Shown here: positions 26,323-36,386 of the stretch, piece by piece
Numbering within the stretch: position 1 is the stretch's first letter
Layout: each line of letters begins with the position of its first letter
Assembly: GCF_007971225.1 (NCBI RefSeq)
Contig: NZ_CP042435.1
Coordinates: 3,723,501 to 3,787,500 of the forward strand
Reading direction: 5' to 3'
DNA length: 64,000 bases
Source: Panacibacter ginsenosidivorans
Lineage (GTDB): Bacteria; Bacteroidota; Bacteroidia; Chitinophagales; Chitinophagaceae
The notes under the pieces: model-generated
The model's input: only the letters and a program-made list of their open reading frames with translations
The model's database searches: none
What the model was told of the DNA's origin: nothing
Program-made: the position numbers and the translations under genes

Positions 26323-28125
26323 ATGAAACCCGTTCAATTCATTTTGATCTTTTGCCTTATTTCGTTTGTTTCCTGTGCACAGCAAACAAATATCGAGTAT
26401 ACAAAGATCGAACGCATGATACCCATGCGGGATGGCATAAAACTCTTTACCGCTATTTACATTCCAAAAAATGCATCAGAGAAATTACCTATTCTTATGG
26501 AACGCACACCATACTCCTGTGCGCCTTATGGAGAAAGTAATTACAGAAACAGGCTTGGGCCAAATGCTTTGTTTAAAAACGAACCTTACATATATGTGTA
26601 CCAGGATGTACGTGGCCGCCACATGAGCGAAGGCGATTTTCAGGAAATGACACCAGCTATTGATAATAAGAAAAGTAATAAAGATGTGGATGAAAGCAGC
26701 GATACGTATGATACGGTAGATTGGCTGTTAAAAAATATTGACAACAATAATGGCAAAGTGGGCATTTATGGTATTTCTTACCCGGGATTTTATGCTACTG
26801 CTTCTCTGCCGAATGCCCATCCTGCTATCGTTGCTGTTTCTCCGCAGGCTCCTGTAACAGATGAATTTGAAGGAGACGATGCTTATCACCGTGGCGCATT
26901 TTACCTTATGGATAATTTTGATTTTATGAATTTTTTTGACTCACCAAGAAACTCCCCAAGAAAAGAAGATCCATTTATAAGCGATAAAATAAATATTGAA
27001 GATGCTTACCAGTTCTATCTTCAAATGGGTGCATTAAGCAACTACAACGCAAAGTATTTTGAAAATAAAAGCAAAATATGGAACGAATATCTTGAACACA
27101 ATACCAATGACAGTTACTGGCAACAGCGAAACATTAGAACCCATCTTAAAAATATTAAACCCGCAACGCTTCTGGTAGGTGGTTTTTTTGATGCAGAAGA
27201 TATGTTTGGTGCGTTAAACACTTACCAGGCTATTGAAAAGCAAAATACAGGTAACGATAATAAACTGGTAATGGGACCATGGACCCACGGTGCATGGGAA
27301 AGCAGCAACTGGAGCAAATTTGTTTCTTATGATTTCAGTAGTAATACCAGCACTTATTTTCAACAACTGGAATATGATTTTTTTAATTCTCATCTGAAGG
27401 GCAAAGGAGCATTTAATGCTGGTGAGGCCACTATTTTTTTTACCGGCAGTAATGAATGGAAAACATTTGCACAATGGCCTCCAAAAGAGGCTGTGCAAAC
27501 AAAATGGTTTTTAAATGAGCAACATGGCCTTGCAATTAATACCACAGCAACTAAAGGTTTTGATGAATATACCTCTGACCCGGCTAACCCTGTACCTTAC
27601 ATTGATAAAAAGGCTGGCGAAAGATTGAGTGAATACATGGCAGCAGACCAGCGGTTTGCCACCAAAAGAAAGGATGTGCTTTATTATGAATCCCCGGTTT
27701 TGGAAAATGATATTACGCTGAGTGGCCCGCTTACAGCTAGTCTTTCTGTAAGTATGACAGGTACAGATGCTGACTTCATCATAAAGGTCATTGATGTTTT
27801 ACCAGACACTGCGCAAACCCAGCAATTGGTAAGAGCAGAAGTATTACGTGGAAAATTCCGCAATAGCTTTGAAAAGCCTGAGCCATTTGAACCAAATAAA
27901 ATAACGCCGGTTAAGCTGGTGTTGAATGATGTGGCCCATACTTTCAAGAAAGGACATAAAATAATGGTGCAGGTACAAAGCAGCTGGTTTCCCCTGGTGG
28001 ACAGGAATCCACAGCAATTCATGAATATCCCGGCGGCAAAAGACAGCGATTTTAAAAAATCGGATATAAAAATTTATCATGACAGCCAGCATCCTTCTTA
28101 TATTGAATGTCTTCAATTAAAGTAG
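26323..28125 (+). CDS. CocE/NonD family hydrolase (S15-like), lipoprotein
   Basis: 600 aa. The N-terminus MKPVQFILIFCLISFVSC carries a lipobox (FVSC, Cys18). The alpha/beta-hydrolase domain shows MRDGIKLFTAIYIPK, DVRGRHMSEGDF, the nucleophile S152 in YGISYPGFYA, the Asp in GGFFDAEDMFGA and the His in GPWTHGAW. The C-terminal jelly-roll X-Pro dipeptidyl-peptidase domain runs about 380-600. It acts as an esterase, alpha-amino-acid ester hydrolase or glutaryl acylase; the substrate is not predictable. It is in the periplasm or at the membrane and is monocistronic. Confidence 0.93.
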   Translation: MKPVQFILIFCLISFVSCAQQTNIEYTKIERMIPMRDGIKLFTAIYIPKNASEKLPILMERTPYSCAPYGESNYRNRLGPNALFKNEPYIYVYQDVRGRHMSEGDFQEMTPAIDNKKSNKDVDESSDTYDTVDWLLKNIDNNNGKVGIYGISYPGFYATASLPNAHPAIVAVSPQAPVTDEFEGDDAYHRGAFYLMDNFDFMNFFDSPRNSPRKEDPFISDKINIEDAYQFYLQMGALSNYNAKYFENKSKIWNEYLEHNTNDSYWQQRNIRTHLKNIKPATLLVGGFFDAEDMFGALNTYQAIEKQNTGNDNKLVMGPWTHGAWESSNWSKFVSYDFSSNTSTYFQQLEYDFFNSHLKGKGAFNAGEATIFFTGSNEWKTFAQWPPKEAVQTKWFLNEQHGLAINTTATKGFDEYTSDPANPVPYIDKKAGERLSEYMAADQRFATKRKDVLYYESPVLENDITLSGPLTASLSVSMTGTDADFIIKVIDVLPDTAQTQQLVRAEVLRGKFRNSFEKPEPFEPNKITPVKLVLNDVAHTFKKGHKIMVQVQSSWFPLVDRNPQQFMNIPAAKDSDFKKSDIKIYHDSQHPSYIECLQLK

Positions 28126-28159
28126 CTGGAACAATTATATAAAGGGGATTTTATTGTGG

Positions 28160-28232
28160 AAAAGTGAACCGGAAGTACAAGCGTGCGACGCAAGAAAAGC
28201 TAAATAATAGTAATGCTGCATGGCCCATAAAA
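28160..28232 (-). repeat. Intergenic core repeat, class A
   Basis: Core GTACAAGCGTGCGACGCAAG (28175-28194), then AAAGCTAAATAATAGTAATGC and a GGCCCATAAAAAA end. Confidence 0.85.
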
Positions 28233-28341
28233 AAAGGAAAAAATAATTTGTTGAAAATCAGGTATTCTTTTTGGGAGGGTAAAATGCCCGACTAAGCGAT
28301 TTTTTTTGCATTTTTGCAACAGGCACCATTTAAAAACAGGC

Positions 28342-29097
28342 ATGAAGCAAACGATATATAATCAGTTAACCGAGAAAAAAAGAACAGGACGAAGGTCATT
28401 TACGGTGCTGATCGATCCCGATAAAGTTGACGGAACTAAAATTGACCAGCTGGTATCTTTGTCTATTGATGCCAAAGTCGATTACTTTTTTGTGGGTGGC
28501 AGTCTCGTTATTTCTAATTATCTCGACCAATGCATTCAACACATAAAGTCAGCCTGCAATATTCCCGTAATTCTTTTTCCGGGCGCACCTTCGCAGGTAA
28601 GTAAATATGCAGATGCTTTATTGTATCTTTCGCTTATCTCCGGACGCAACCCGGAATTGCTTATTGGTCAGCATGTAATAAGTGCGCCGTTTGTAAAGCA
28701 AAGTGGTCTTGAAATTATGCCAACCGGTTATATGGTAATTGATGGCGGCGCACCAACTACGGTGTCTTACATTTCCAATGCATCTCCTATACCTTCTGAT
28801 AAAAATGAGATTGCCATGTGTACGGCTATGGCCGGTGAAATGCTTGGCATGAAATTAATTTACATGGATTCCGGCAGCGGTGCCAAAAGGTCCGTAACCG
28901 AAACCATGATAGAAAAAGTGGCTACCCATATAGAAGCTCCGCTAATCGTTGGTGGTGGCATTTCTGATCCAGAAAAGGCATACCGCAACTGCAAATCAGG
29001 TGCAGATATTATTGTAGTTGGCAATGCTATAGAAAAAGATACTTCGCTCATAAAAGAAATGAGTAATGCTGTGCATTCTGTTCCAGTCCTGATATAA
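28342..29097 (+). CDS. Geranylgeranylglyceryl-phosphate synthase (GGGPS, PcrB-like)
   Basis: 251 aa from the ATG at 28342; an in-frame non-ATG extension to 28306 adds a poor N-terminus. TIM-barrel prenyltransferase that joins glycerol-1-phosphate to a polyprenyl diphosphate as an ether. Markers: FTVLIDPDKVDG (first strand), FVGGSLVISN, VILFPGAPSQVS, YMDSGSGAKRSV and the phosphate site LIVGGGISDPEKA plus GADIIVVGNAIE. Bacteroidota carry this group II enzyme although they lack archaeal membranes; the end product in this phylum is not well defined. The cytosolic gene stands alone between the hydrolase and deoC. Confidence 0.92.
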   Translation: MKQTIYNQLTEKKRTGRRSFTVLIDPDKVDGTKIDQLVSLSIDAKVDYFFVGGSLVISNYLDQCIQHIKSACNIPVILFPGAPSQVSKYADALLYLSLISGRNPELLIGQHVISAPFVKQSGLEIMPTGYMVIDGGAPTTVSYISNASPIPSDKNEIAMCTAMAGEMLGMKLIYMDSGSGAKRSVTETMIEKVATHIEAPLIVGGGISDPEKAYRNCKSGADIIVVGNAIEKDTSLIKEMSNAVHSVPVLI

Positions 29098-29112
29098 TTT
29101 TGGAGGAATTTT

Positions 29113-29196
29113 TTAAGTCAAACTATTGCACTGCTATTAAGCGTTGGTTGTGTCACTCACTTGTACGCTTTGTACATTATTCAGCAAGAGAAATCC
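29113..29196 (+). repeat. Intergenic core repeat, class B, just upstream of deoC
   Basis: Core GGTTGTGTCACTCACTTGTACG (29146-29167), followed by CTTTGTACATTATTCAGCAAG. The inner flank is one of the best preserved. The element ends about 23 nt before the deoC -7 box. Confidence 0.9.
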
Positions 29197-29218
29197 GCAC
29201 CTGCATGTATCAGAAACT

Positions 29219-29226
29219 TATCTTTG
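29219..29226 (+). promoter_or_regulatory. Probable -7 box of deoC
   Basis: TATCTTTG, 18 nt before the ATG at 29245. It supports that start over the longer frame that runs back into the repeat. Confidence 0.5.
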
Positions 29227-29244
29227 CACAGCAATCAGAATCGT

Positions 29245-29916
29245 ATGCAACTCAACAGGTATATAGATCACACTATTTTAAAACCAACAACATTGGTAAC
29301 CGATATTGAGCAATTGTGCAGCGAAGCAAAACAATATGATTTTGCTGCAGTTTGCGTGCCCCCACCTTTTGTGCAAAAAGCTAAACAGTTACTCGAAGGT
29401 TCAGATACAAAAACGGCAACAGTGATTGGCTTTCCATTTGGCTATTCAGCAATAGAAGCCAAGATAGCAGAGATTTTGCTGGCCATGGTTGATGGTGCAG
29501 ATGAATTGGATATGGTCATCAACCTTATTGCACTAAAAAATAACGACTGGCAATATCTTGCAAATGAGATCAATCATATAATGCCGGTAGTAAAGCAAAA
29601 AAATAAAATAATCAAGATCATTATAGAATCCGGAGTACTCACAAATGACGAGATCATAAAGTGTTGTGATCTGTATGGCGCAGCAGGAATTGATTATTTG
29701 AAGACCTCAACAGGTTACGCAGAAAAAGGCGCTTCAGCAGATGCCGTTCAACTAATGAGGAAACATTTACCTGATCATGTAAAGATCAAGGCATCCGGCG
29801 GTATACGCACATACGATTTTGCCAGGCAATTAGTAGATGCAGGTGCCGAAAGATTGGGTTGCAGTGCAGGCGTTGCTATCATGCAGCAAACTGTTAATAC
29901 TGATGCGGTGTATTAA
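29245..29916 (+). CDS. deoC: Deoxyribose-phosphate aldolase
   Basis: 223 aa, standard length. It cleaves 2-deoxyribose-5-phosphate to glyceraldehyde-3-phosphate and acetaldehyde in the cytosol. The Schiff-base Lys153 lies in DYLKTSTGYA; DGADELDMVIN (Asp near 88) and KIKASGGIRT (second Lys) complete the active site. RYIDHTILKPTTL is the conserved start. The open frame extends to 29161 but would translate the class B repeat, so the ATG at 29245 is chosen. A SPOR protein gene follows 44 nt later. Confidence 0.95.
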   Translation: MQLNRYIDHTILKPTTLVTDIEQLCSEAKQYDFAAVCVPPPFVQKAKQLLEGSDTKTATVIGFPFGYSAIEAKIAEILLAMVDGADELDMVINLIALKNNDWQYLANEINHIMPVVKQKNKIIKIIIESGVLTNDEIIKCCDLYGAAGIDYLKTSTGYAEKGASADAVQLMRKHLPDHVKIKASGGIRTYDFARQLVDAGAERLGCSAGVAIMQQTVNTDAVY

Positions 29917-29960
29917 CACTGGCACTAATTTTTATAAGTGATGTATCAAATGAAATAATT

Positions 29961-30395
29961 ATGACTCGAATAGTATTGCTTATTTACATACTTACTTTTT
30001 GCACTGGCTTTTTATATGCCAATGATACAGTTATTGTTCATAAAGATGCAAGACTTGATATTTTAAGTACTAAACAGGCTGCGGTAAATAAGCTCACCTC
30101 AAAGATGACCAGTAACGGTCAATATAAAGGATTTAGATTACAGGTATTGAATAGCCGTAGCAGAGACGATGCTTTTAAAATAAAAGCTCAACTATTGCAA
30201 TTGTTTCCCGATCAAAAAACTTATGTACTATTTCAATCACCTTATTTCAAGGTTAGGATAGGCAATTTTATAGAGAAGTCGGAAGCCCTCTCATTCAAGA
30301 ACCAATTGGCAAAAAAGTATCCGCAAAATGCTTATGTTGTGGAAGATATAATAGAATATACCCCGGAGGATGATGAAGATCCGGTGGCTAATTAA
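29961..30395 (+). CDS. SPOR-domain protein, exported
   Basis: 144 aa; signal peptide MTRIVLLIYILTFCTGFLYA. The C-terminal SPOR domain (about 52-130) shows KGFRLQVLNSRSRDDAFKIKAQL and YFKVRIGNFIEKSEALSFKNQL, the RNP-like fold that binds denuded peptidoglycan strands. There is no other domain, so it is a minimal periplasmic SPOR protein. It probably localises to division sites (family knowledge). The stop is 16 nt before the M20 amidohydrolase ATG, so the two are likely co-transcribed. Confidence 0.85.
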   Translation: MTRIVLLIYILTFCTGFLYANDTVIVHKDARLDILSTKQAAVNKLTSKMTSNGQYKGFRLQVLNSRSRDDAFKIKAQLLQLFPDQKTYVLFQSPYFKVRIGNFIEKSEALSFKNQLAKKYPQNAYVVEDIIEYTPEDDEDPVAN

Positions 30396-30411
30396 GCGAA
30401 ACCGACAAGCT

Positions 30412-31593
30412 ATGCTGAAAGAGAAAATAAAAGCACTTGCCTCTGATTATAACGCCTCTTTTATTGCTATCAGGCATCACCTGCACGCTCACCCTGAATT
30501 AAGCTACCAGGAGTTTCAAACATCGCTGTTTGTAAAACAAAAACTTACTGAGTTTGGTATCCCGTTTAAAGTGCTGGCTGTAACCGGCGTAGTTGGATTG
30601 ATCGAAGGGAAAAACCCGGAAAGCCGGATAATAGCATTACGAGCCGACATGGATGCACTACCCATTAAAGAAGAAAATGAAGTATCTTATACGTCATTGA
30701 ATGCAGGCGTTATGCACGCTTGTGGTCATGATGTACACACCACTTGTTTATTAGGAGCTGCAAAAATTCTGAATGAATTGAAAGATGAATGGGAGGGCAC
30801 TGTAAAACTGATCTTTCAGCCTGGCGAAGAAAGAAATCCCGGCGGCGCCAGTATTATGATCGCAGAGGGGGTTTTGGAAAATCCTAAACCTTTTGGTATA
30901 GCCGCATTACATGTAAACCCTGCGCTGGAAACTGGCAACCTTAGTTTTCGATCGGGCCGGGTAATGGCAAGTGCCGATGAAATTTATATTACCATTAAAA
31001 GTAAGGGTGGTCATGCTGCGGCTCCTCATTTAACAGCCGATACGATCCTGATTGCTTCAAGTATTATAGTAAATCTGCAACAGATTATCAGCCGGAACAA
31101 TAATCCCTTTTCTCCATCCGTGTTATCTATCTGTTCATTCCAGGGTGGAAATACAACAAATGTAATTCCCAGTGAGGTTAAACTGATGGGCACTTTCAGA
31201 GCGATGGATGAAACATGGCGATTTAAAGCACATGAACTTATAAAGCAGGAAGTGCTTGGTATCGCAACAGCAATGGGTGCAGAAGCAACTATTCATATTG
31301 ATGTAGGTTATCCAACTGTTGATAATGATGAATCACTTACCAACGCTGCAAAAGCATTGGCATCAGTATATTTGGGCGCTTCATTTGTCTCAGAAACTGA
31401 GATGCGTATGGGAGCAGAAGATTTTGGATATTATACGCAAAGAATTCCGGGGTGCTTCTTTCGTCTTGGTGTGCGCAATGAAGAAATGGGTATTATTCAT
31501 AATGTGCATACGCCTAAATTCAATATTGATGAGAATGCTATTGCGACAGGAGTGGGTATAATGGCATGGTTAGGAGCAACGTTAAACTTTTAA
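30412..31593 (+). CDS. M20 family amidohydrolase (N-acyl-amino-acid hydrolase type)
   Basis: 393 aa from the ATG at 30412, which gives the family N-terminus KALASDYNASFIAIRHHLHAHPELS; the frame extends to 30370 within the SPOR gene. Two-domain zinc peptidase. Metal-binding motifs: ALRADMDALPI, MHACGHDVHT (His and Asp), PGEERNPGGA (catalytic Glu). The dimerisation/lid domain is about 185-295. HNVHTPKFNIDENAI supplies the last His. It resembles the hippurate/IAA-amino acid hydrolase and N-acetyl-diaminopimelate deacetylase group. The substrate is uncertain. Confidence 0.93.
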   Translation: MLKEKIKALASDYNASFIAIRHHLHAHPELSYQEFQTSLFVKQKLTEFGIPFKVLAVTGVVGLIEGKNPESRIIALRADMDALPIKEENEVSYTSLNAGVMHACGHDVHTTCLLGAAKILNELKDEWEGTVKLIFQPGEERNPGGASIMIAEGVLENPKPFGIAALHVNPALETGNLSFRSGRVMASADEIYITIKSKGGHAAAPHLTADTILIASSIIVNLQQIISRNNNPFSPSVLSICSFQGGNTTNVIPSEVKLMGTFRAMDETWRFKAHELIKQEVLGIATAMGAEATIHIDVGYPTVDNDESLTNAAKALASVYLGASFVSETEMRMGAEDFGYYTQRIPGCFFRLGVRNEEMGIIHNVHTPKFNIDENAIATGVGIMAWLGATLNF

Positions 31594-31617
31594 AGTAAAC
31601 CCCGTGTCAGCCAATTC

Positions 31618-33666
31618 ATGAATGTTATTTACATAAAAGTCAGGCTTCTAAAATTATGTTTTTTGCTGGTGTGGGCTTTGGCCTTCCCCTGTTTTTTGCA
31701 TGCGCAGCAAAAGGCAATTGATAGTATCGCAGCACTCTTACAACAACATACCACAGAAGACTCTGTAAAAGTTGATCTTTTAAAAACACTTTCATCTTAC
31801 TACCAGGCAGTGAATCTTAGCAAATCAGAATATTATGCTTTGCAAGCGCTGCAAACTGCAGAAAAAATAAAGGATAACAATGCCATCTGTCAATCATTAT
31901 CTCAATTAGGCAGCGTATATTCCTGGCAGCGGGCATCAGCAAAAGCGCTTAATACTTATTTCAGGGAAAGGGAAATAGCTATAAAGATGAAAGATGAATA
32001 TTGGCAGCAGGATGCTAATCTCGGGATCGGTTATGTATATGAACTTGAAAATGATTGGGACAAAGCATTAACCTATACAATGAAAGCATTGCCTTATGCT
32101 GAAAAATCTGATGAACCTTTTGTAAAAGCATTTGCATATACCAATCTTGGTTCTGAATACCTGGGTGTTAAAAATATCGACAAAGCGGAGTATTATTTGA
32201 AACTGGCCAGTAAATTATACTTTGACAATGATTACATAGATCAATATGCGAATAACGAAATAAATCTCGCTAAAGTTTTTGTAGCTACCAAACAATACGA
32301 TTCTGCAAAATTTCACTTTAATAATGCTGACTCTATTTTCACAATATTAGATGAGCCTTACCAGGTGGCAGATGTATGTCAGCAAATAGGGGATATGTAT
32401 GTGCAGCTTGGTAATTTTAAACAGGCAAAACAATATTATGACCGTACCATTGAAAATTATAATAAGAATGATGTAGCTGAAGCCGACTATGCGCTTGCAG
32501 TTATGGGTCTTGGTGTAGTGGCTTTATCAGAAAAAAAATATGATACTGCATCCAGTATCTTTCACAAAGAATTTTCAAAAGTTAAAGCAGCTAATATTGT
32601 AGAACAGCAATTGCATTATCTCAAATATATGGCAAAGGTAGATTCGGTTAAAGGCAATTACCTGGAGGCATATCAGCACATGCAGGAATATACAAACCTT
32701 AATGACAGCTTTAATAACGAGGAAAGGGCAAAGGCAGCGCAGCGCATGATTGTCGAGTTCGAAGTACAGAAAAAAGATAAAGAAAATGAACAGCTGAAAA
32801 TTCAGAATGGATTGGAAAGACAGCGGGTTATAATCGTTGGTATAATGGGTATCATCCTGTTTATTGTGGGTATTTTTCTTGCATCTATGTACAGGCAAAA
32901 AATAATTGCGCTTGACTCGTTAAAAGAACAACAGGCTACCACTGAAGCAAAAAATAAAGAGCTTGCTGTAATTAATGCCATACGAGATAAGCTTCTCTCT
33001 ATGATTGCACATGACGTACGTGCCCCGCTTACTTCACTGCAAAACACTTTATACCTTACACGTGAAAAGATCATCAATGAAGAAGAATTCGCTTATTTAA
33101 GCCAGATACTCGATAATGATATCCGCCATCTTATAAGCATGCTCGATAATACTTTGCTTTGGGCAAGAGAACAGATTCATGTATTGAACATAGACAAAGT
33201 AAAATTCAACCTGCATCATCTTTCAGAAGATGTGCTGGGCTTGTATAACCAATCGGTAAAAGATAAAGGCCTTGAAGTAAGCAATGAAATTCCTCCTGAA
33301 CTTGAAGTAGTATCAGATCGTGAGATCATTCATACAGTATTCCGCAATCTTATTTCAAACGCTATTAAATTTACGCCTCCCGGAAAAAAGATATCTCTGC
33401 ATGCCTATCCAATGCCAGGTGAAGTGATGGTGCATATACAAGATGAAGGCTCAGGCATTTCTTATGGCATCCTTGAAAAAATCAGCAGGAAAGAATTTAT
33501 TTCTACACGCGGTACTAATAATGAAAAAGGAACCGGTTTAGGTTTAATGTTCAGTTACGATCTGCTGGCAAAACTCAATGAAAGCCTTACCATTAAAACA
33601 GAGCCCGATGAAGGTACAACCGTCATCTTCTCTATCACACCGCCGGAAGAGCCAAAGACTGTTTAG
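31618..33666 (+). CDS. Orphan sensor histidine kinase with periplasmic TPR array
   Basis: 682 aa. Signal peptide (to about residue 31, FLHAQQ), then about seven TPR units (about 50-370; for example AYTNLGSEYLGVKNIDKAEYYLKL is one half-unit). One TM lies at about 402-424 (IIVGIMGIILFIVGIFLA). A coiled coil precedes HisKA with phospho-acceptor H465 in SMIAHDVRAPLTSL. The HATPase domain (about 565-678) has an N box FRNLISNAIKF, G1 DEGSGIS and G2 GTGLGLM. It senses a periplasmic cue and phosphorylates a response regulator, but none is encoded next to it. PorX (57741) is the only receiver protein in the window; a link is speculative. Confidence 0.93.
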   Translation: MNVIYIKVRLLKLCFLLVWALAFPCFLHAQQKAIDSIAALLQQHTTEDSVKVDLLKTLSSYYQAVNLSKSEYYALQALQTAEKIKDNNAICQSLSQLGSVYSWQRASAKALNTYFREREIAIKMKDEYWQQDANLGIGYVYELENDWDKALTYTMKALPYAEKSDEPFVKAFAYTNLGSEYLGVKNIDKAEYYLKLASKLYFDNDYIDQYANNEINLAKVFVATKQYDSAKFHFNNADSIFTILDEPYQVADVCQQIGDMYVQLGNFKQAKQYYDRTIENYNKNDVAEADYALAVMGLGVVALSEKKYDTASSIFHKEFSKVKAANIVEQQLHYLKYMAKVDSVKGNYLEAYQHMQEYTNLNDSFNNEERAKAAQRMIVEFEVQKKDKENEQLKIQNGLERQRVIIVGIMGIILFIVGIFLASMYRQKIIALDSLKEQQATTEAKNKELAVINAIRDKLLSMIAHDVRAPLTSLQNTLYLTREKIINEEEFAYLSQILDNDIRHLISMLDNTLLWAREQIHVLNIDKVKFNLHHLSEDVLGLYNQSVKDKGLEVSNEIPPELEVVSDREIIHTVFRNLISNAIKFTPPGKKISLHAYPMPGEVMVHIQDEGSGISYGILEKISRKEFISTRGTNNEKGTGLGLMFSYDLLAKLNESLTIKTEPDEGTTVIFSITPPEEPKTV

Positions 33667-33724
33667 TATAATCAGGCTCTTTACACTAATTTGCGGCTTT
33701 TAATTACGAACAGTTGTATTTTTT

Positions 33725-33950
33725 ACCGGGCATCAAAACAAATAGCATCGTCCCTTGCGTCGCACACTTGTACTGAAAAATATTTAGCAACAAGTAAAAT
33801 GGCAAAAGTGAAAAATGAAATAGCGCAGTTATTTCACTTCTCACTTTGTCTATCATAGTTCCGAACGATGAAAGGATTACGGATTTATTTTTATTTTAGT
33901 ATCTGTGAATTTCATTTGCGACGCAAGCCGATGCCACAAAGCACAACAGC
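33725..33950. repeat. Core repeat plus facing remnant
   Basis: The forward class A core TTGCGTCGCACACTTGTAC (33755-33773) has left flank AATAGCATCGTCC and right flank TATTTAGCAACAAG. A truncated reverse arm TGCGACGCAAGCCGATGCCA lies at 33917-33936. Between them are iterated AAAGTGAAAAATGAAA words. The 336-bp spacer before maeB holds no gene. Confidence 0.75.
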
Positions 33951-34002
33951 CGGTAATTAAAATATTTCAATGTTTTGATTTTTGATTTTTTACTTTTTTA
34001 GC

Positions 34003-36339
34003 ATGCAAAAAGATCTAAGAAAAGAACAGGCGCTGGAATATCACTCTACAGGAAGACCCGGAAAGATTGAAGTAGTGCCCACCAAAGAAGCCAAAACACA
34101 ACGCGATCTTTCACTCGCATACAGCCCGGGTGTAGCAGAGCCCTGCAAAGAAATTTTTAAGGATAAAGAAGATGTTTATAAATACACAGCTAAAGGAAAT
34201 CTTGTTGCTGTAATAACCAATGGTACCGCGGTTTTAGGTCTTGGTGATATCGGCCCTGAAGCAAGCAAACCTGTAATGGAAGGCAAAGGTGTATTATTCA
34301 AAATATTTGCAGATATAGATGTATTTGATATAGAGATAAATGAAAACGATCCGGAAAAATTTGTGCAGATTGTAAAGGCTTTAGAGCCAACATTCGGTGG
34401 CATCAATCTCGAAGACATTAAAGCGCCTGAATGTTTTTACATAGAAAAAAAGTTGCGGGAAGAATTACATATTCCTGTAATGCATGATGACCAGCATGGA
34501 ACTGCCATCATTAGCTCTGCTGCATTACTTAATGCGCTTGAAGTACAAAAAAAGAAAATTGATAAAGTACATTTTGTAGTTAGCGGTGCAGGCGCTGCAG
34601 CAATGGCATGTGTACAATTGTATGTTGCGCTTGGTGCGAAGTATGAAAATTTTACGATGTTTGATAAAGATGGTGTGATACACAGAGGTCGCACCGATCT
34701 TGATGAAACAAAAATAAAATTCGCTGTTACAAAAGATGATATCACACTTGATAAAGCCATGAAAGACGCAGATGTTTTTCTTGGTTTAAGTGTTGGTAAT
34801 ATTCTTTCTCAGGATATGGTAAAAAGCATGGCGAAAAACCCTATTGTTTTTGCTATGGCAAACCCTGATCCTGAAATTGGTTATGAAGATGCGGTTGCTG
34901 CAAGAAAAGATATTGTTATGGCAACCGGCAGAAGCGATTATCCCAACCAGGTAAATAATGTGCTTGGGTTCCCTTATATCTTCCGAGGTGCATTGGATGT
35001 ACGTGCAAGTCAAATTAATGAAGCTATGAAACTTGCTGCTGTAAGGGCTTTGGCAGATATGGCCAAAACTGCAGTGCCGGACATTGTTAACCTTGCCTAC
35101 AATCAAAAGAACATGGTATTTGGCGCTGAGTATATTATTCCAAAACCACTTGACCCAAGATTGCTGGCAAGCATAGCACCTGCTGTTGCGAAAGCTGCTA
35201 TTGAAAGTGGCGTTGCAAAAAACCCCATTACTGACTGGGAAAAGTACGTGGTTGATTTAAATAAGCGTCTGGGTCTTGATAACCAGGTTATGCGTGCCGT
35301 GGGCAGCAAAGCAAGACGTGATCCAAGACGCATTGTGTTTGTAGAAGCAGATAACCAGAAAATACTAAAAGCAGCCAGTATTATTTATGATGATGGTATT
35401 GCTTACCCTATTTTATTAGGAGATGAATTGAAAATAAGAAAGATCGCAGATGAAAATCAAATAGACCTTTCTGATATTCCTATTATCGATCCTAAGAGTG
35501 ATGAGATGGAAGAGAAAAGAAATTTTTATGCTGAATTATTTTTTAAGAAACGTCAGCGTAAAGGCTTCAATTATTATGAAAGCAAGAAAATGATGCGTGA
35601 CCGTACTTATTATGGCTGCATGATGGTGGAAACAGGTGATGCAGATGCAATGATCTCAGGGCTTACACGCAATTATGTAGATGCTATTAAACCTGCATTA
35701 CAAATAATAGGCACAGAAGAAGGTGTAAAAAAAATTGCAGGTATGTATTTGTTGCTAACAAAGAAAGGTCCGTTGTTCTTGGCAGATACTACCGTAAACT
35801 TTAACCCAACAGCAGAAGAACTTGCAGACATAACTATTATGGTTGCAAGAGAAGTGCGCAACTTTAACATTGTGCCACGCATTGCCATGCTTAGCTATAG
35901 TAATTTCGGCAGCAGCGATTCCCCGGAAGCAAGGTTGGTGGCCGAAGCTACAAAGATTGTTAAGCAGCGAAACCCATCATTGATCGTTGATGGTGAAATG
36001 CAGGCATGGGTTCCTTTTAACAAAGAAATTCTAAAAGACAATTTCCCTTTTAGTGATCTTGTGGATGAAGATGTGAATGTGTTGATCTTCCCAAATCTTA
36101 CTGCGGGTAATATTGCTTATAATCTGCTGAAAGAAGTTGGTGGTGCAGATGCTATTGGCCCGATATTGCTTGGTATAAAAAAACCGGTGCACGTACTGCA
36201 ATTGGGAAGCAGTGTGCGCAGCATTATTAATATGGCTAATATTGCAGTAGTGGATGCACAGATAAAATGTCGTATAAATCCTGAAGAGGTAATTCAGCGT
36301 TCGCCGTGGTGGAAGCGGTTGAAGAAAAAGAAGAAATGA
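34003..36339 (+). CDS. maeB: NADP-dependent malic enzyme with C-terminal phosphotransacetylase-like domain
   Basis: 778 aa from the ATG at 34003; the frame extends seven codons further. The malic N-terminal domain (about 15-155) has [12 protein letters not shown]. The NAD(P)-binding domain (about 165-400) has [12 protein letters not shown] and [13 protein letters not shown]. The PTA-like domain (about 435-775) has [17 protein letters not shown] and [20 protein letters not shown]. It decarboxylates malate to pyruvate with NADPH formation; the PTA-like part is usually regulatory (acetyl-CoA binding) and not catalytic. The gene ends in a Lys-rich tail, RLKKKKK. The two-domain length is normal for MaeB. 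Confidence 0.95.
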   Translation: MQKDLRKEQALEYHSTGRPGKIEVVPTKEAKTQRDLSLAYSPGVAEPCKEIFKDKEDVYKYTAKGNLVAVITNGTAVLGLGDIGPEASKPVMEGKGVLFKIFADIDVFDIEINENDPEKFVQIVKALEPTFGGINLEDIKAPECFYIEKKLREELHIPVMHDDQHGTAIISSAALLNALEVQKKKIDKVHFVVSGAGAAAMACVQLYVALGAKYENFTMFDKDGVIHRGRTDLDETKIKFAVTKDDITLDKAMKDADVFLGLSVGNILSQDMVKSMAKNPIVFAMANPDPEIGYEDAVAARKDIVMATGRSDYPNQVNNVLGFPYIFRGALDVRASQINEAMKLAAVRALADMAKTAVPDIVNLAYNQKNMVFGAEYIIPKPLDPRLLASIAPAVAKAAIESGVAKNPITDWEKYVVDLNKRLGLDNQVMRAVGSKARRDPRRIVFVEADNQKILKAASIIYDDGIAYPILLGDELKIRKIADENQIDLSDIPIIDPKSDEMEEKRNFYAELFFKKRQRKGFNYYESKKMMRDRTYYGCMMVETGDADAMISGLTRNYVDAIKPALQIIGTEEGVKKIAGMYLLLTKKGPLFLADTTVNFNPTAEELADITIMVAREVRNFNIVPRIAMLSYSNFGSSDSPEARLVAEATKIVKQRNPSLIVDGEMQAWVPFNKEILKDNFPFSDLVDEDVNVLIFPNLTAGNIAYNLLKEVGGADAIGPILLGIKKPVHVLQLGSSVRSIINMANIAVVDAQIKCRINPEEVIQRSPWWKRLKKKKK

Positions 36340-36377
36340 TGTGCGGATGAGAGAATGTGCGGATGTGCGGATGATAA
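36339..36377. repeat. Iterated ATGTGCGGATG words
   Basis: Three to four tandem copies of GTGCGGATG(A) immediately after the maeB stop; a short, spacer-type iteration. Confidence 0.6.
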
Positions 36378-36386
36378 GAACATTTT

